Origin: CAMTWZ01 sp041749075
Lineage (GTDB): Bacteria > Bacteroidota > Rhodothermia > Balneolales > HLUCCA01
Direction of reading: 5' to 3'
NCBI GenBank assembly: GCA_041749075.1
Contig: JBGTBY010000024.1
Span: 1-64,000, forward strand
DNA: 64,000 bases
Below the pieces are notes generated by a model. It saw only the letters and a program-made list of their open reading frames with translations. It did no database searches and had not been told where the DNA came from. Below, one piece after another: positions 1-7,176 of this stretch. Numbering within the stretch: position 1 is the first letter of the stretch; each line of letters opens with the position of its first letter. A program made the position numbers and the translations under genes.

Positions 1-90
1 TTGGCCGACCATCGGCTTACCCGCTCTCAAGTGGTCGGCCGCTTCTTTAGAAAAGGCCTCGAAATCAAATTTTGTGTCTTCTTGTTTCAT
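1..90 (-). CDS. IS256-like transposase, N-terminal fragment (runs off window)
   Basis: Reading the minus strand from ATG at 90-88 gives about 30 residues beginning MKQEDTKFDFEAFSKEAA and ending AGKPMVGQ at the window edge. The pattern of an acidic/aromatic start, a KEA helix and a GKP(L/M)xGxDG-type turn resembles the N-terminus of IS256/Mutator-family transposases. The DDE catalytic region lies outside the window, so the family call rests on a short stretch. A short inverted repeat (TGTGTCAA ... TTGACACA) lies directly upstream, as expected near the end of an insertion sequence. Whether the element is intact cannot be seen. Confidence 0.5.
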   Translation of the reverse strand, partial: MKQEDTKFDFEAFSKEAADHLRAGKPMVGQ

Positions 91-122
91 GTGTCAATTT
101 ATCCAATTATGGTTTTGACACA
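90..122. repeat. Putative IS end with short inverted repeat
   Basis: TGTGTCAA at 90-97 is mirrored by TTGACACA at 115-122, bracketing the start of the transposase-like gene. The outer copy could be the terminal inverted repeat and the inner copy a binding site or part of the promoter. The other end of the element is outside the window, so no target duplication can be checked. Confidence 0.35.
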
Positions 123-150
123 GTTAATTGAGCATACCCACGCGGCGACG

Positions 151-232
151 AAAAGATGAAAGGATGAAAGCATCGAGAGCGTTCCCTTCATCGCTTGGTC
201 GCCGCGTCAGCGGCTTTCATCCTTTCATCTTT
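151..232. terminator. Long hairpin just downstream of the PLP gene
   Basis: AAAGATGAAAGGATGAAAGC at about 153-172 is the perfect reverse complement of GCTTTCATCCTTTCATCTTT at about 212-231. The arms are 20 bp with about 40 bases between them. The hairpin starts directly after the TAG of the minus-strand PLP gene (234-236), so it would form in the 3' end of that mRNA. It lacks a clear T-run, so it may be a mobile palindrome, an mRNA-stabilising hairpin or a terminator. Confidence 0.4.
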
Positions 233-233
233 C

Positions 234-1355
234 CTAACCGAGCGCTTGCTCGAGGTCCTGAACCAAATCTTCGATATGTTCCAGGCCCACGGAGAGCCGC
301 ACCAAGTTGGGCGGCGTGGGCGATCCTTCACCTTCACTGGAGAGCCGATGCTCCCATGTGCTTTCCACCCCGCCGAGACTGGTCGCTCTATGTATAAGGC
401 GGGATTTCGCGATTCCTTTCAATGTTTGTTCCTGATTTCCCATAAATAAAAAGGAAACCATCGCTCCGAAGCCGGTCATTTGACTCAAAACCACATCGTG
501 GCCTTGCGCGGAGGGCAGTCCGGGATAAAAGACCTTTTCGATGGTCGGCAAATCGTTCAGGAATTTGGCAACGGCCATCGCATTCGCCTCGTGCGCCTTC
601 ATCCGGACAGGTAAGGTTTTGATGCTCCGAACCAGCATCCAACTGTCGAATGGCGAGGAAATGCCACCTGTTTGCTGCTGATTTGAGCGGATTCGTAATG
701 CAAATTCATCATTGGTTTTGCAGATCACGACGCCATTGAGGATGTCGGAATGTCCGCCCAGGTACTTTGATGCGGAATGCATCACCACATCGGCACCCAA
801 ATCAAGCGGGCGTTGGAAAATCGGCGTCGCCCAGGTGTTGTCCACTGCGATGATGATCTCGGGCGCCAACTCACGCATCGCTCGGATGTCGGTGATATAA
901 AGCATCGGGTTGGACGGCGTTTCGAGCCATAACAACTTCGTGTTCGGACGAATATGGGACACGAACTCAGCTGGGTTTGTCGCATCGGCGTAGGTCGCCG
1001 CGAGGCCCCAGCGCTTCAAAAAGCCATTTAGCAGCACACGGGTTCCGTGATACACATCCTGGCAGACGACGACATGATCTCCCGGATCCAGAGCTTGGAA
1101 AATCGCCGTGATGGCCGCGATTCCTGATGCGAAACCCATCGATGTTTCACCACCTTCAAGGGCCGACATCACCGCTTCGAATTCATTCCGGTTCGGATTT
1201 GCGAAGCGCGCATACGCCGTGGACCCGGGACCGCGATTCAACCCAGTGTCGGGGTGGGTCCATACGGTGGACGTCTGAAGCGGCGGGTTGATGGGTTCGT
1301 TCGGGCTGTGCGCGGAATAGGCGGCGTGGATGGCTAGGGTTTCGATTTTGGGCAT
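234..1355 (-). CDS. Cys/Met metabolism PLP-dependent enzyme (cystathionine gamma-synthase/lyase type)
   Basis: This 373-residue protein belongs to the trans-sulfuration family of fold-type I PLP enzymes (cystathionine gamma-synthase, cystathionine lyases, methionine gamma-lyase, O-acylhomoserine sulfhydrylase). The PLP-binding lysine is K197 in SASKYLGGHSD, and the cofactor-contacting aspartate is in VDNTWATP (about D172). The phosphate-binding region SGIAAITA lies near residues 77-84. The C-terminal domain ends in the usual SVGLEHIEDLVQDLEQAL helix. Length is typical (370-400). Substrate specificity cannot be told from sequence alone. It is divergent from spmA across a repeat-rich 164-bp gap, and a long hairpin follows its stop codon. 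Confidence 0.9.
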   Translation of the reverse strand: MPKIETLAIHAAYSAHSPNEPINPPLQTSTVWTHPDTGLNRGPGSTAYARFANPNRNEFEAVMSALEGGETSMGFASGIAAITAIFQALDPGDHVVVCQDVYHGTRVLLNGFLKRWGLAATYADATNPAEFVSHIRPNTKLLWLETPSNPMLYITDIRAMRELAPEIIIAVDNTWATPIFQRPLDLGADVVMHSASKYLGGHSDILNGVVICKTNDEFALRIRSNQQQTGGISSPFDSWMLVRSIKTLPVRMKAHEANAMAVAKFLNDLPTIEKVFYPGLPSAQGHDVVLSQMTGFGAMVSFLFMGNQEQTLKGIAKSRLIHRATSLGGVESTWEHRLSSEGEGSPTPPNLVRLSVGLEHIEDLVQDLEQALG

Positions 1356-1356
1356 T

Positions 1357-1384
1357 GGATCGGGAATCGGGAATCAGGAATCGG
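1357..1384. repeat. GGGAATC short tandem repeat, inverted partner of 1460-1515
   Basis: About three to four imperfect copies of GGGAATC lie immediately upstream of the PLP gene start. They are the reverse complement of the GATTCCY array at 1460-1515, so the spacer between the two divergent genes can fold into a large hairpin. Confidence 0.6.
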
Positions 1385-1459
1385 TGAAGAGTAACTAATC
1401 CTGAAGATACGGTAGTCAGTAATTGGTAATTTGTATACTCTGTTCTGTCTATCTTTTCT

Positions 1460-1515
1460 GATTCCTGATTCCTGATTCCTGATTCCCGATTCCCGATTCC
1501 CGATTCCCGATTCCC
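1460..1515. repeat. Heptamer tandem repeat GATTCCY x 8
   Basis: Eight uninterrupted 7-bp units are visible: three GATTCCT followed by five GATTCCC. The array ends five bases before the spmA start codon and fills the place where a ribosome-binding site and promoter would be expected. Such arrays are prone to copy-number change. Confidence 0.9.
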
Positions 1516-1519
1516 TCTT

Positions 1520-2398
1520 ATGCTCAACTACATCTTCGGCGGTATGATCGTGATCAGCCTTGTGTTCGCACTGGGGCAGGATTTTTACGATCTACAGGCG
1601 GACACATGGAACAATGGTGAGACCATACGCCTCGACGTGGTCACATTCGGGACGGATGTAAGATTTCGAGTGGATGGGGATTCTACGGTGCATCGAGGCG
1701 ATTGGCGGCCGGATGGGGATGATGCCGAATTGGTGGTGCCTGTGAGTGCGGACCTGCCCGCGCGTTGGCGGGATGTGGCGGCGAATCAGGAAAGTTCGCG
1801 CAAGCAGGAGCTTCGGTTGGTGGCGCGCCGGGTGGATGATGGCGCATTGGCTGTGACGTTGCCGGCGGTTCGGTATGTGAAGCTTCGCGCCATCACGAAA
1901 GCGGCGTTCGATATGGCCGAAACGGCCGTGACCTTGGCTCTTGGGCTGATCGGTGTCATGGCGTTATGGCTCGGATTGATGCAAATCGCGGAGAAATCGG
2001 GTGTGATTCGGTTTGTTGTGAAAGCCGTGCATCCGTTCATGAAAAAACTGTTTCCGTCGATACCGGCCGATCACCCGGCGCTGGGGATGATCTCGCTCAA
2101 CTTGGCGGCGAACGTATTGGGTTTGGGAAACGCAGCCACGCCGATGGGACTCAAAGCTATGGACGAGCTTCAGAAATTGAATGAGGACAAAGAAACCGCA
2201 TCCGATCCCATGATCATGTTCTTGGCGCTGAACACCTCGAGCGTGCAAATTTTGCCGCCTGTGACATTGGTCGCGTTGATGGGATTGAAAGTGAATGAAT
2301 TGTTCTTCTCCATCCTCATCGCCACCTTCTTTTCAACATTGGCGGCGATCATTGCCGTGAAGTGGTTCGAAGCGCGTACAAGGAGGGCAACCGCATGA
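1520..2398 (+). CDS. spmA: SpmA-like nucleoside-recognition (Gate) membrane protein
   Basis: A 292-residue integral membrane protein with the Gate/nucleoside-recognition signature GLGNAATPMGLKAM around residues 195-208, followed by a conserved NTSSVQILPPVTLVAL segment. In Bacillus SpmA works with SpmB in spore core dehydration. The pair is also common in non-sporulating bacteria, where its role is unclear and probably involves transport of a small molecule. SpmA is usually about 200 residues; this one has an extra hydrophilic, beta-rich region of about 95 residues (roughly 25-120) after the first membrane helix, probably extracytoplasmic. The start is ATG 1520, directly after a GATTCCY array with no obvious Shine-Dalgarno sequence. 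Its TGA overlaps the spmB ATG. Confidence 0.85.
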   Translation: MLNYIFGGMIVISLVFALGQDFYDLQADTWNNGETIRLDVVTFGTDVRFRVDGDSTVHRGDWRPDGDDAELVVPVSADLPARWRDVAANQESSRKQELRLVARRVDDGALAVTLPAVRYVKLRAITKAAFDMAETAVTLALGLIGVMALWLGLMQIAEKSGVIRFVVKAVHPFMKKLFPSIPADHPALGMISLNLAANVLGLGNAATPMGLKAMDELQKLNEDKETASDPMIMFLALNTSSVQILPPVTLVALMGLKVNELFFSILIATFFSTLAAIIAVKWFEARTRRATA

Positions 2399-2925
2399 TG
2401 GGATTGAACCTGATATCCGTGTTTGTGCTCCCGTTGCTGATCGTGGGAATCGTGCTGTATGGCATGATCCGCAAAGTGAAGGTGTATGAGGAATTTGTGG
2501 TGGGGGCGAAGGAAGGATTTGAGATTGCCGTCCGCATCATTCCGTATTTGGTTGGGATCTTGTTCGCGATCGGGATGTTTCGAGCAAGCGGCGCGTTGGA
2601 TTTCATGCTGATAGGGCTGAAGCCGCTGCTTGGGTGGGTGGGATTCCCGGCGGAAGTGCTGCCAATGGCGCTCATCCGTCCGCTAACCGGTAGCGGATCT
2701 GTTGGCGTTCTAGCCGATATGATCGCGACCTATGGCGAAGAATCGATTTATGTGAAAATGGCGGCCACCATGTTCGGAAGCACCGAAACTACGTTCTATG
2801 TGATCGCCGTGTATTTCGGAGCTGTAGGCGTCAAGCGGGTCCGATATGCGGTGACCGTAGGCCTCATCGCCGACTTGGTCGGCGCTTGCGCCGCGGTAGC
2901 GGTGTGCTGGTGGCTTTTCGGGTGA
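2395..2925 (+). CDS. spmB: SpmB-like nucleoside-recognition membrane protein
   Basis: A 176-residue multi-spanning protein matching SpmB in length (about 178) and in its Gate motif IRPLTGSGSVGVLADM (residues about 96-111) and FGSTETTFYVIAVYFG. ATG 2395 is chosen over an upstream in-frame start because it forms an ATGA overlap with the spmA stop and has a perfect AGGAGG 8 bases upstream. It probably forms a heteromeric membrane complex with SpmA. A CTGTCCGCAAGT repeat begins 26 bp after the stop. Confidence 0.88.
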   Translation: MMGLNLISVFVLPLLIVGIVLYGMIRKVKVYEEFVVGAKEGFEIAVRIIPYLVGILFAIGMFRASGALDFMLIGLKPLLGWVGFPAEVLPMALIRPLTGSGSVGVLADMIATYGEESIYVKMAATMFGSTETTFYVIAVYFGAVGVKRVRYAVTVGLIADLVGACAAVAVCWWLFG

Positions 2926-2950
2926 GAAATTTGCTAGAAATACCATGTCG

Positions 2951-3355
2951 CTGTCCGCAAGTGGTATTTAACTCGAAAGTAGCTTCCATGTATCCGAATC
3001 GCCGCATTTGTCGACTCTACTCATGTATTATCTGCTTCCACTAGGACTTATTTAAAATTACTGCCTGAACTGAAAAGTGGCTTTTATTTAAATTCAGAAC
3101 CGATTTTGGACATATTTCACAGCCAATTTTGGAATTCAATAGCGATATTTTGTGTGCACAGTTTTAGTAATGATTTTGAGGTTTTTCGGTTACGAATTTT
3201 CGATAAGTAATTGAAATTATAGGTTTAAAATTCTAATTATTTCGGTATATAGTTACACTGTCCGCAAGTCTACATAAACTCCAAACGATGATATTTAAAT
3301 GATAGCGCCGACTTATTGGCTCTTTTGTAGTTAGTTTAGAGAGACTTGCGGACAG
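2951..3355. repeat. Long (405 bp) CTGTCCGCAAGT inverted-terminal element, copy L1
   Basis: The element opens with CTGTCCGCAAGTGG at 2951 and closes with CTTGCGGACAG at 3355. Inside, at 3258-3355, lies a complete 98-bp short element (CTGTCCGCAAGTCTACATAA ... TTTAGAGAGACTTGCGG). The same nested arrangement occurs in reverse orientation at 6721-7124. Shared words between the two include TTCTAATTATTT, TCTACATAAACTCCAA and TAGTTAGTTTAGA. The AT-rich interior has no credible gene. It ends 15 bp before the lipase start codon and probably carries or replaces its promoter. Confidence 0.75.
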
Positions 3356-3370
3356 CATCCCTCTTCTTCC

Positions 3371-4072
3371 ATGCTCCCTCTACTCCTATTAATCTTCCTC
3401 CAACCTGTTCCGAATCGGGAATGCGTGATCCTACTTCATGGACTCGGTCGCACCGAATTCTCTATGTCTCGTGTCGAAAGTGAGCTCAAACGCGATGGAT
3501 ACCTCGTCGTGAATCATTCCTATCCATCCACGTCCGCAGGTATCCCAGAACTGAGTAAAGTGGTCGGCACGTCGATTGATCAGTGCCGAGACATGGGATC
3601 AACCAGCATTCACTTCGTCACTCATTCACTTGGCGGAATCCTGGTTCGCACCTACTTTCAAACCAACACCGCACCCGATGCGAAACGCATCGTGATGCTC
3701 GGTCCGCCGAATCACGGAAGCGAAGTGGTCGATTCACACAGCGATGAATGGTGGTTCAAACTGTTCGCTGGGCCGGCCGGACAGCAACTCGGAACCACCG
3801 GCGACGAGAGCATCCCCATCCGGCTAAATCCTATCCCGCTCGAAATCGGCATCATAGCCGGTACCGCGAGTGTCGATCCGCTGTTTTATTTCTCATTCGA
3901 CAAGCCGAACGACGGCAAAGTATCGGTTGAAAGCGCGATGCTTCCCGAAATGAAGGATTTCATGACGGTTTCGAACGATCACACGTTCATGATGTACTCG
4001 AGCGAAGTGATCCGACAGGTAAAGGCGTTTTTGCGGAATGGGGAATTCAACAGAAGCAAACGGATGGAATAA
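3371..4072 (+). CDS. Lipase/esterase-like alpha/beta hydrolase
   Basis: A 233-residue alpha/beta hydrolase. The oxyanion-hole motif HGLGR is near residues 23-27 and the nucleophile elbow is THSLGG with S86. LGPPNHGSE near residues 113-121 is typical of triacylglycerol lipase/PGAP1-like enzymes. The acid is probably in the DGKVSVESA region, and the catalytic histidine in SNDHTFMM near residue 205. The N-terminus (MLPLLLLIFLQPVP) is short and hydrophobic, so export is likely. It starts 15 bp after element L1 and is followed after 5 bp by a small lipoprotein gene. The natural substrate is unknown. Confidence 0.8.
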   Translation: MLPLLLLIFLQPVPNRECVILLHGLGRTEFSMSRVESELKRDGYLVVNHSYPSTSAGIPELSKVVGTSIDQCRDMGSTSIHFVTHSLGGILVRTYFQTNTAPDAKRIVMLGPPNHGSEVVDSHSDEWWFKLFAGPAGQQLGTTGDESIPIRLNPIPLEIGIIAGTASVDPLFYFSFDKPNDGKVSVESAMLPEMKDFMTVSNDHTFMMYSSEVIRQVKAFLRNGEFNRSKRME

Positions 4073-4077
4073 GATTT

Positions 4078-4383
4078 ATGCTAACCCGGCACGCTTTCTC
4101 GGTGATGTTGCTTTTACTAACGGGTTGCTGTACCGTACTCGCTCCGCCCAAACCGCAACGACCGCGCCCATCGCACTATCCGCCACCGCCATATGAGTTG
4201 GTCCATTCCATCCCGGTTGGCTCGACCGACATCCTCCTCAAAACCGAACGCACCGACTTATATGAAATCCGCGATCTTCTCGTGAGTTATCGACTCAATG
4301 TTTACAGGTCTCTGGTTATAGTCGGAGTGGGGGTGGGTTTCCGATGCGAGGAGTTGCGACACCTAACCGATGGAGTGCCATAA
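4078..4383 (+). CDS. Small putative lipoprotein, family unknown
   Basis: A 101-residue protein with a lipoprotein-type signal: hydrophobic FSVMLLLLTGC with the lipobox cysteine near residue 17, then a proline-rich stretch (PPKPQRPRPSHYPPPPY). I do not recognise the rest. The last 30 or so residues (VIVGVGVGFRCEEL) look unlike a natural domain ending, so the gene may be frameshifted or truncated. It lies 5 bp after the lipase and is probably co-transcribed with it. Confidence 0.5.
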   Translation: MLTRHAFSVMLLLLTGCCTVLAPPKPQRPRPSHYPPPPYELVHSIPVGSTDILLKTERTDLYEIRDLLVSYRLNVYRSLVIVGVGVGFRCEELRHLTDGVP

Positions 4384-4654
4384 TGCGTGACAACAATCCG
4401 GAATCCAAAAATTCTGTCATATTCAGTGAAGTCGCTTGGATCCTCATGTTACATCCTCACTCATCCGTGTCATTTGAAGTTTCTGATTTCAGGGAAGACA
4501 TCACGACTCATCCATGCATAGAATAGGTCTGACGCAACGTCACGTCAATCCAAGCGTCTTTCCCAATCCACTAAGCAAGGACATCCACCTGTAGAAGAAG
4601 ATGTTTTTGTAACGAGCCATGGCGGCCGAGCTTATTTGTTTGTTAAGAAGTTGC
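4384..4654. other. Non-coding stretch, no gene recognised
   Basis: About 270 bp between the small lipoprotein and the next CTGTCCGCAAGT element. A 60-codon frame at 4344-4526 has no recognisable family and no good start, so I do not call it. No RNA gene or clear promoter was seen. Confidence 0.4.
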
Positions 4655-4655
4655 A

Positions 4656-4764
4656 CTGTCCGCAAGTCCCCTACAAACATTCCAATATGAAAACGGCGAT
4701 TGCAAGCTATTGGAAGTGATTGACGCCGCTAATTTGATATTTATTTATGTAGACTTCCGGACAG
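4656..4764. repeat. CTGTCCGCAAGT inverted-terminal element (109 bp)
   Basis: CTGTCCGCAAGT at 4656-4667 pairs with ACTTCCGGACAG at 4753-4764 (one mismatch, G to C). The right end, read on the minus strand, codes for the final residues MLSGSLHK and stop of the nuclease-fold gene, so the element lies partly inside a gene. Confidence 0.8.
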
Positions 4765-5577
4765 CATCCACACCACCCGTGCTACCACCGGTAAGTGATC
4801 CGACGCGTAGTTCCCACCTCGAAACGTCGACAATATCGCATGCTTGGTGACCGTCGCTCCCTCTGGCACGAAGATATAATCAATGCGACGCGCATCGGGG
4901 GAGTTGCGCACAGCGAATCCTTCAAATGTGAAATGCGGACCCACGTGCGGAGTTTTCGTCACATGAAACGCATCTTTCAGTGCGGGTGGACCTTCGCGTA
5001 AAATTCGATACACTTGGTTGTCTTCCGTGATATTGAAATCCCCCATCAGCACAAACGGCTCGTTGCCGGCAACGCGTTGGATGGTCTCCAGAATGAGCCG
5101 GGATGATTGCTCGCGCGCGGTTTGCCCGACGTGATCGAAATGGGTATTGAACACATGGATGATGGAACTGTCGGCGCGATTTCGGAAGGTTCCATATGTC
5201 AGAACACGAGGAAATGCCGCATCCCAAGACTTGGAAGGGATGTGTGGCGTTTCCGAAAGCCAGTCGGTTTGATCGGAATTCGGAATCAGATCGAACCGGT
5301 CTTCATGATATAACAACGCCGAAAACTCACCGGCTTTCGCTCCATCATCGCGTCCGACGCCGATGTATGCATAACCATCCAACTCAGCAACCAGATAATC
5401 CAATTGATGCACCAATCCTTCTTGGGTCCCAATGAAATCGGGGTTTTCATATCGGATGATGGCGGCCACATGCGCTTTCCGATTGTCCCATTTGTTGATC
5501 CCATCCGATTCCGTGTCGAACCGGATGTTGTATGTCAAGAATGTGACCTGAAGGATCAGCGCGATGTGAAGCGTCAT
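4741..5577 (-). CDS. Endonuclease/exonuclease/phosphatase (EEP) family hydrolase
   Basis: A 278-residue EEP-fold metal-dependent phosphoesterase. The motifs are in family order: TYNIRFD, TQEG (metal-binding Glu), FNTHFDHVG, LMGDFNI, RIDYIFV and SDHLPVV (terminal Asp-His). Close relatives include secreted nucleases and sugar- or lipid-phosphate hydrolases, so the substrate cannot be assigned. ATG 5577 is chosen because it makes an ATGA overlap with the VKOR stop; an upstream extension would run into VKOR. The first residues (MTLHIALILQVTFL) look like a short export signal. The last eight residues are encoded by a CTGTCCGCAAGT repeat end. Confidence 0.85.
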   Translation of the reverse strand: MTLHIALILQVTFLTYNIRFDTESDGINKWDNRKAHVAAIIRYENPDFIGTQEGLVHQLDYLVAELDGYAYIGVGRDDGAKAGEFSALLYHEDRFDLIPNSDQTDWLSETPHIPSKSWDAAFPRVLTYGTFRNRADSSIIHVFNTHFDHVGQTAREQSSRLILETIQRVAGNEPFVLMGDFNITEDNQVYRILREGPPALKDAFHVTKTPHVGPHFTFEGFAVRNSPDARRIDYIFVPEGATVTKHAILSTFRGGNYASDHLPVVARVVWMLSGSLHK

Positions 5578-5981
5578 TCTTTCCGTAACGCCAGAATCGC
5601 CACGAGTAGTGTGGTCACGACTGCCGAAAAGAGACACCACGTGCAGAACGCATTCAGAACGAAGGCCTGCAGATAGACCAACCATACGCTGAAGGCGAAT
5701 CCGCTCAGATTTACCAGAAACAATCCATTCAGGATTTTTGCATTCTCGGTCTGGATGTAGGCTGTGATTCCGATCACACAGATCAGATAGTAGGCATAGC
5801 CGAGAAAGGCGAGAGGAATTCCGAAGATGCTGGAGAACTCACTATTCAGTACGGTATCGCAGCCATCGGATAGTAAACATCCCGCATCATCCCGATACAG
5901 ATGCTTCACGGTGAGGTAGGTGGCGTCGGCATAACCAGCTAACGCTAGCGAAGCATATGCGAATCGAGATGTGGATTTCAT
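5574..5981 (-). CDS. Vitamin K epoxide reductase (VKOR) family protein
   Basis: A 135-residue VKOR-like membrane protein with about four transmembrane segments. It has the two expected cysteine pairs: the loop pair C35/C41 (GCLLSDGCD) and the quinone-proximal CTWC (C113, C116). Bacterial VKOR re-oxidises a DsbA-type partner and passes electrons to quinone, replacing DsbB. Its ATG overlaps the stop of the upstream DsbA-like gene, and its TGA overlaps the ATG of the EEP gene, so the three are translationally coupled. This supports a two-component disulfide-forming system serving exported proteins. Confidence 0.88.
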   Translation of the reverse strand: MKSTSRFAYASLALAGYADATYLTVKHLYRDDAGCLLSDGCDTVLNSEFSSIFGIPLAFLGYAYYLICVIGITAYIQTENAKILNGLFLVNLSGFAFSVWLVYLQAFVLNAFCTWCLFSAVVTTLLVAILALRKE

Positions 5982-6652
5982 AATTTTTCGAGCTCGGCAA
6001 TCACCAGATTTCGGAATCCTTCGACATCAGCCGGATTGCGGACTAACGTACCGTTGAAGAAAAATGCTGGAACGGATGGAATGTTCAACTGGCGACCTGA
6101 ATTGAAATCGCGATCGATTTTCGCGATGATGTCGGGATTGCGGAGATCTTGCTGGAATTGGACGTCGTTCAGCTCCAACTGACGAGCCATTTGAAGGAAA
6201 ACCGTCGTCGGAATGCCACGGGTCCAAGCCGCTTGGTTGGACATAATGAGATCGTGCATCTCCCAGAATTTGCCTTGGCGACCGGCGGCTTCGGCTGCAG
6301 CGGATGCGGATTTGGAATACTGATGGCTTGGAAGCGGGAAATGACGGAATACGAAATAGACATCATCACTGAATTCTTCCATCACTTGCTTCACGATCGG
6401 ATGGAAATAGCCGCAAGCGCCACACTGGTAATCGCCATACTCAACGATGCGAAGGGCCGCATCCGGATTTCCCATTCCCCATTCAGCGGCAACAGGTTGC
6501 AAGTCGACCATGGATCCGGCGCCCTCAGGTGAAGCGGCGTTGGCATCCGGCTTAGCGATGAACCAAATCGAACCGGTTAGGATGACGAGAACAGTAATGA
6601 GGCCGCCCCAAAGGGCGATGGGTGACGTTTTGCGGGATTTCGAAGTAGCCAT
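5978..6652 (-). CDS. DsbA-like thiol:disulfide oxidoreductase
   Basis: A 224-residue protein with an N-terminal membrane anchor (about residues 13-33) and a thioredoxin-fold domain carrying CGAC (C77, C80) in EYGDYQCGACGYFHP. The cis-proline region is IPSVPAFFFNG. This layout fits the DsbA/BDB-type membrane-tethered oxidases often encoded next to VKOR. It is first in a three-gene minus-strand operon (oxidase, VKOR, EEP) and overlaps VKOR by ATGA. Upstream is the 404-bp element L2, which must hold the promoter or lie just beyond it. Confidence 0.88.
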   Translation of the reverse strand: MATSKSRKTSPIALWGGLITVLVILTGSIWFIAKPDANAASPEGAGSMVDLQPVAAEWGMGNPDAALRIVEYGDYQCGACGYFHPIVKQVMEEFSDDVYFVFRHFPLPSHQYSKSASAAAEAAGRQGKFWEMHDLIMSNQAAWTRGIPTTVFLQMARQLELNDVQFQQDLRNPDIIAKIDRDFNSGRQLNIPSVPAFFFNGTLVRNPADVEGFRNLVIAELEKL

Positions 6653-6720
6653 GAGGTAATTTTGAGTTTATTCTATCAAGGTCGTGTTTTTTGGGTAATG
6701 GGGCAAGAAGTGGTCGAATG

Positions 6721-7124
6721 CTGTCCGCAAGTCTATCTAAACTAACTACTAAAACTCAGGAAAATTGGGACTTATCTGATTTAAACAACGCTTGGAGTTT
6801 ATGTAGACTTGCGGACAGTATAACTCTATACCTAAATAATTAGAATGTTCGTCGTTTATTATCAACTACTTACTAATTTATACAAGACGAAAATGGCTTG
6901 TTTTACCCCTAAATCTGTGCATGTCCAAATCCAGTATTGACATAGCCTATCTCATGTGAAAACCGGTCAATAACGGTCAATAAAGCAACTAGATCACGAT
7001 TCCATATTACAAGTTCATTTTGCGACGTTTTTGCTAATGAGCCATCCTTTTGATGTTCATGTCACAAATACGTCGATTCCGGCTCAATTTCACTGATCCT
7101 GAGGATTTCACCACTTGCGGACAC
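6721..7124. repeat. Long (404 bp) CTGTCCGCAAGT inverted-terminal element, copy L2 (inverted relative to L1)
   Basis: A 98-bp short element occupies 6721-6818 (CTGTCCGCAAGTCTATCTAA ... TGTAGACTTGCGGACAG). A further right end (CACTTGCGGACAC) closes the long form at 7124. The whole is a diverged inverted copy of 2951-3355, with the same order and nearly the same length (404 against 405 bp). No gene was found inside. Together L1 and L2 flank a 3.4-kb five-gene cassette. Confidence 0.75.
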
Positions 7125-7176
7125 TCATCCCCAACTCCTATCCAAAATCTCACCCCCACTCCCCGTATCTTCCCCC

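Noticed and set aside
4344..4526. 60-codon frame after the small lipoprotein
   Set aside because: It is low in family-like features, overlaps the lipoprotein gene and has no good start signal. It could be the frameshifted end of that gene, but I cannot show this.
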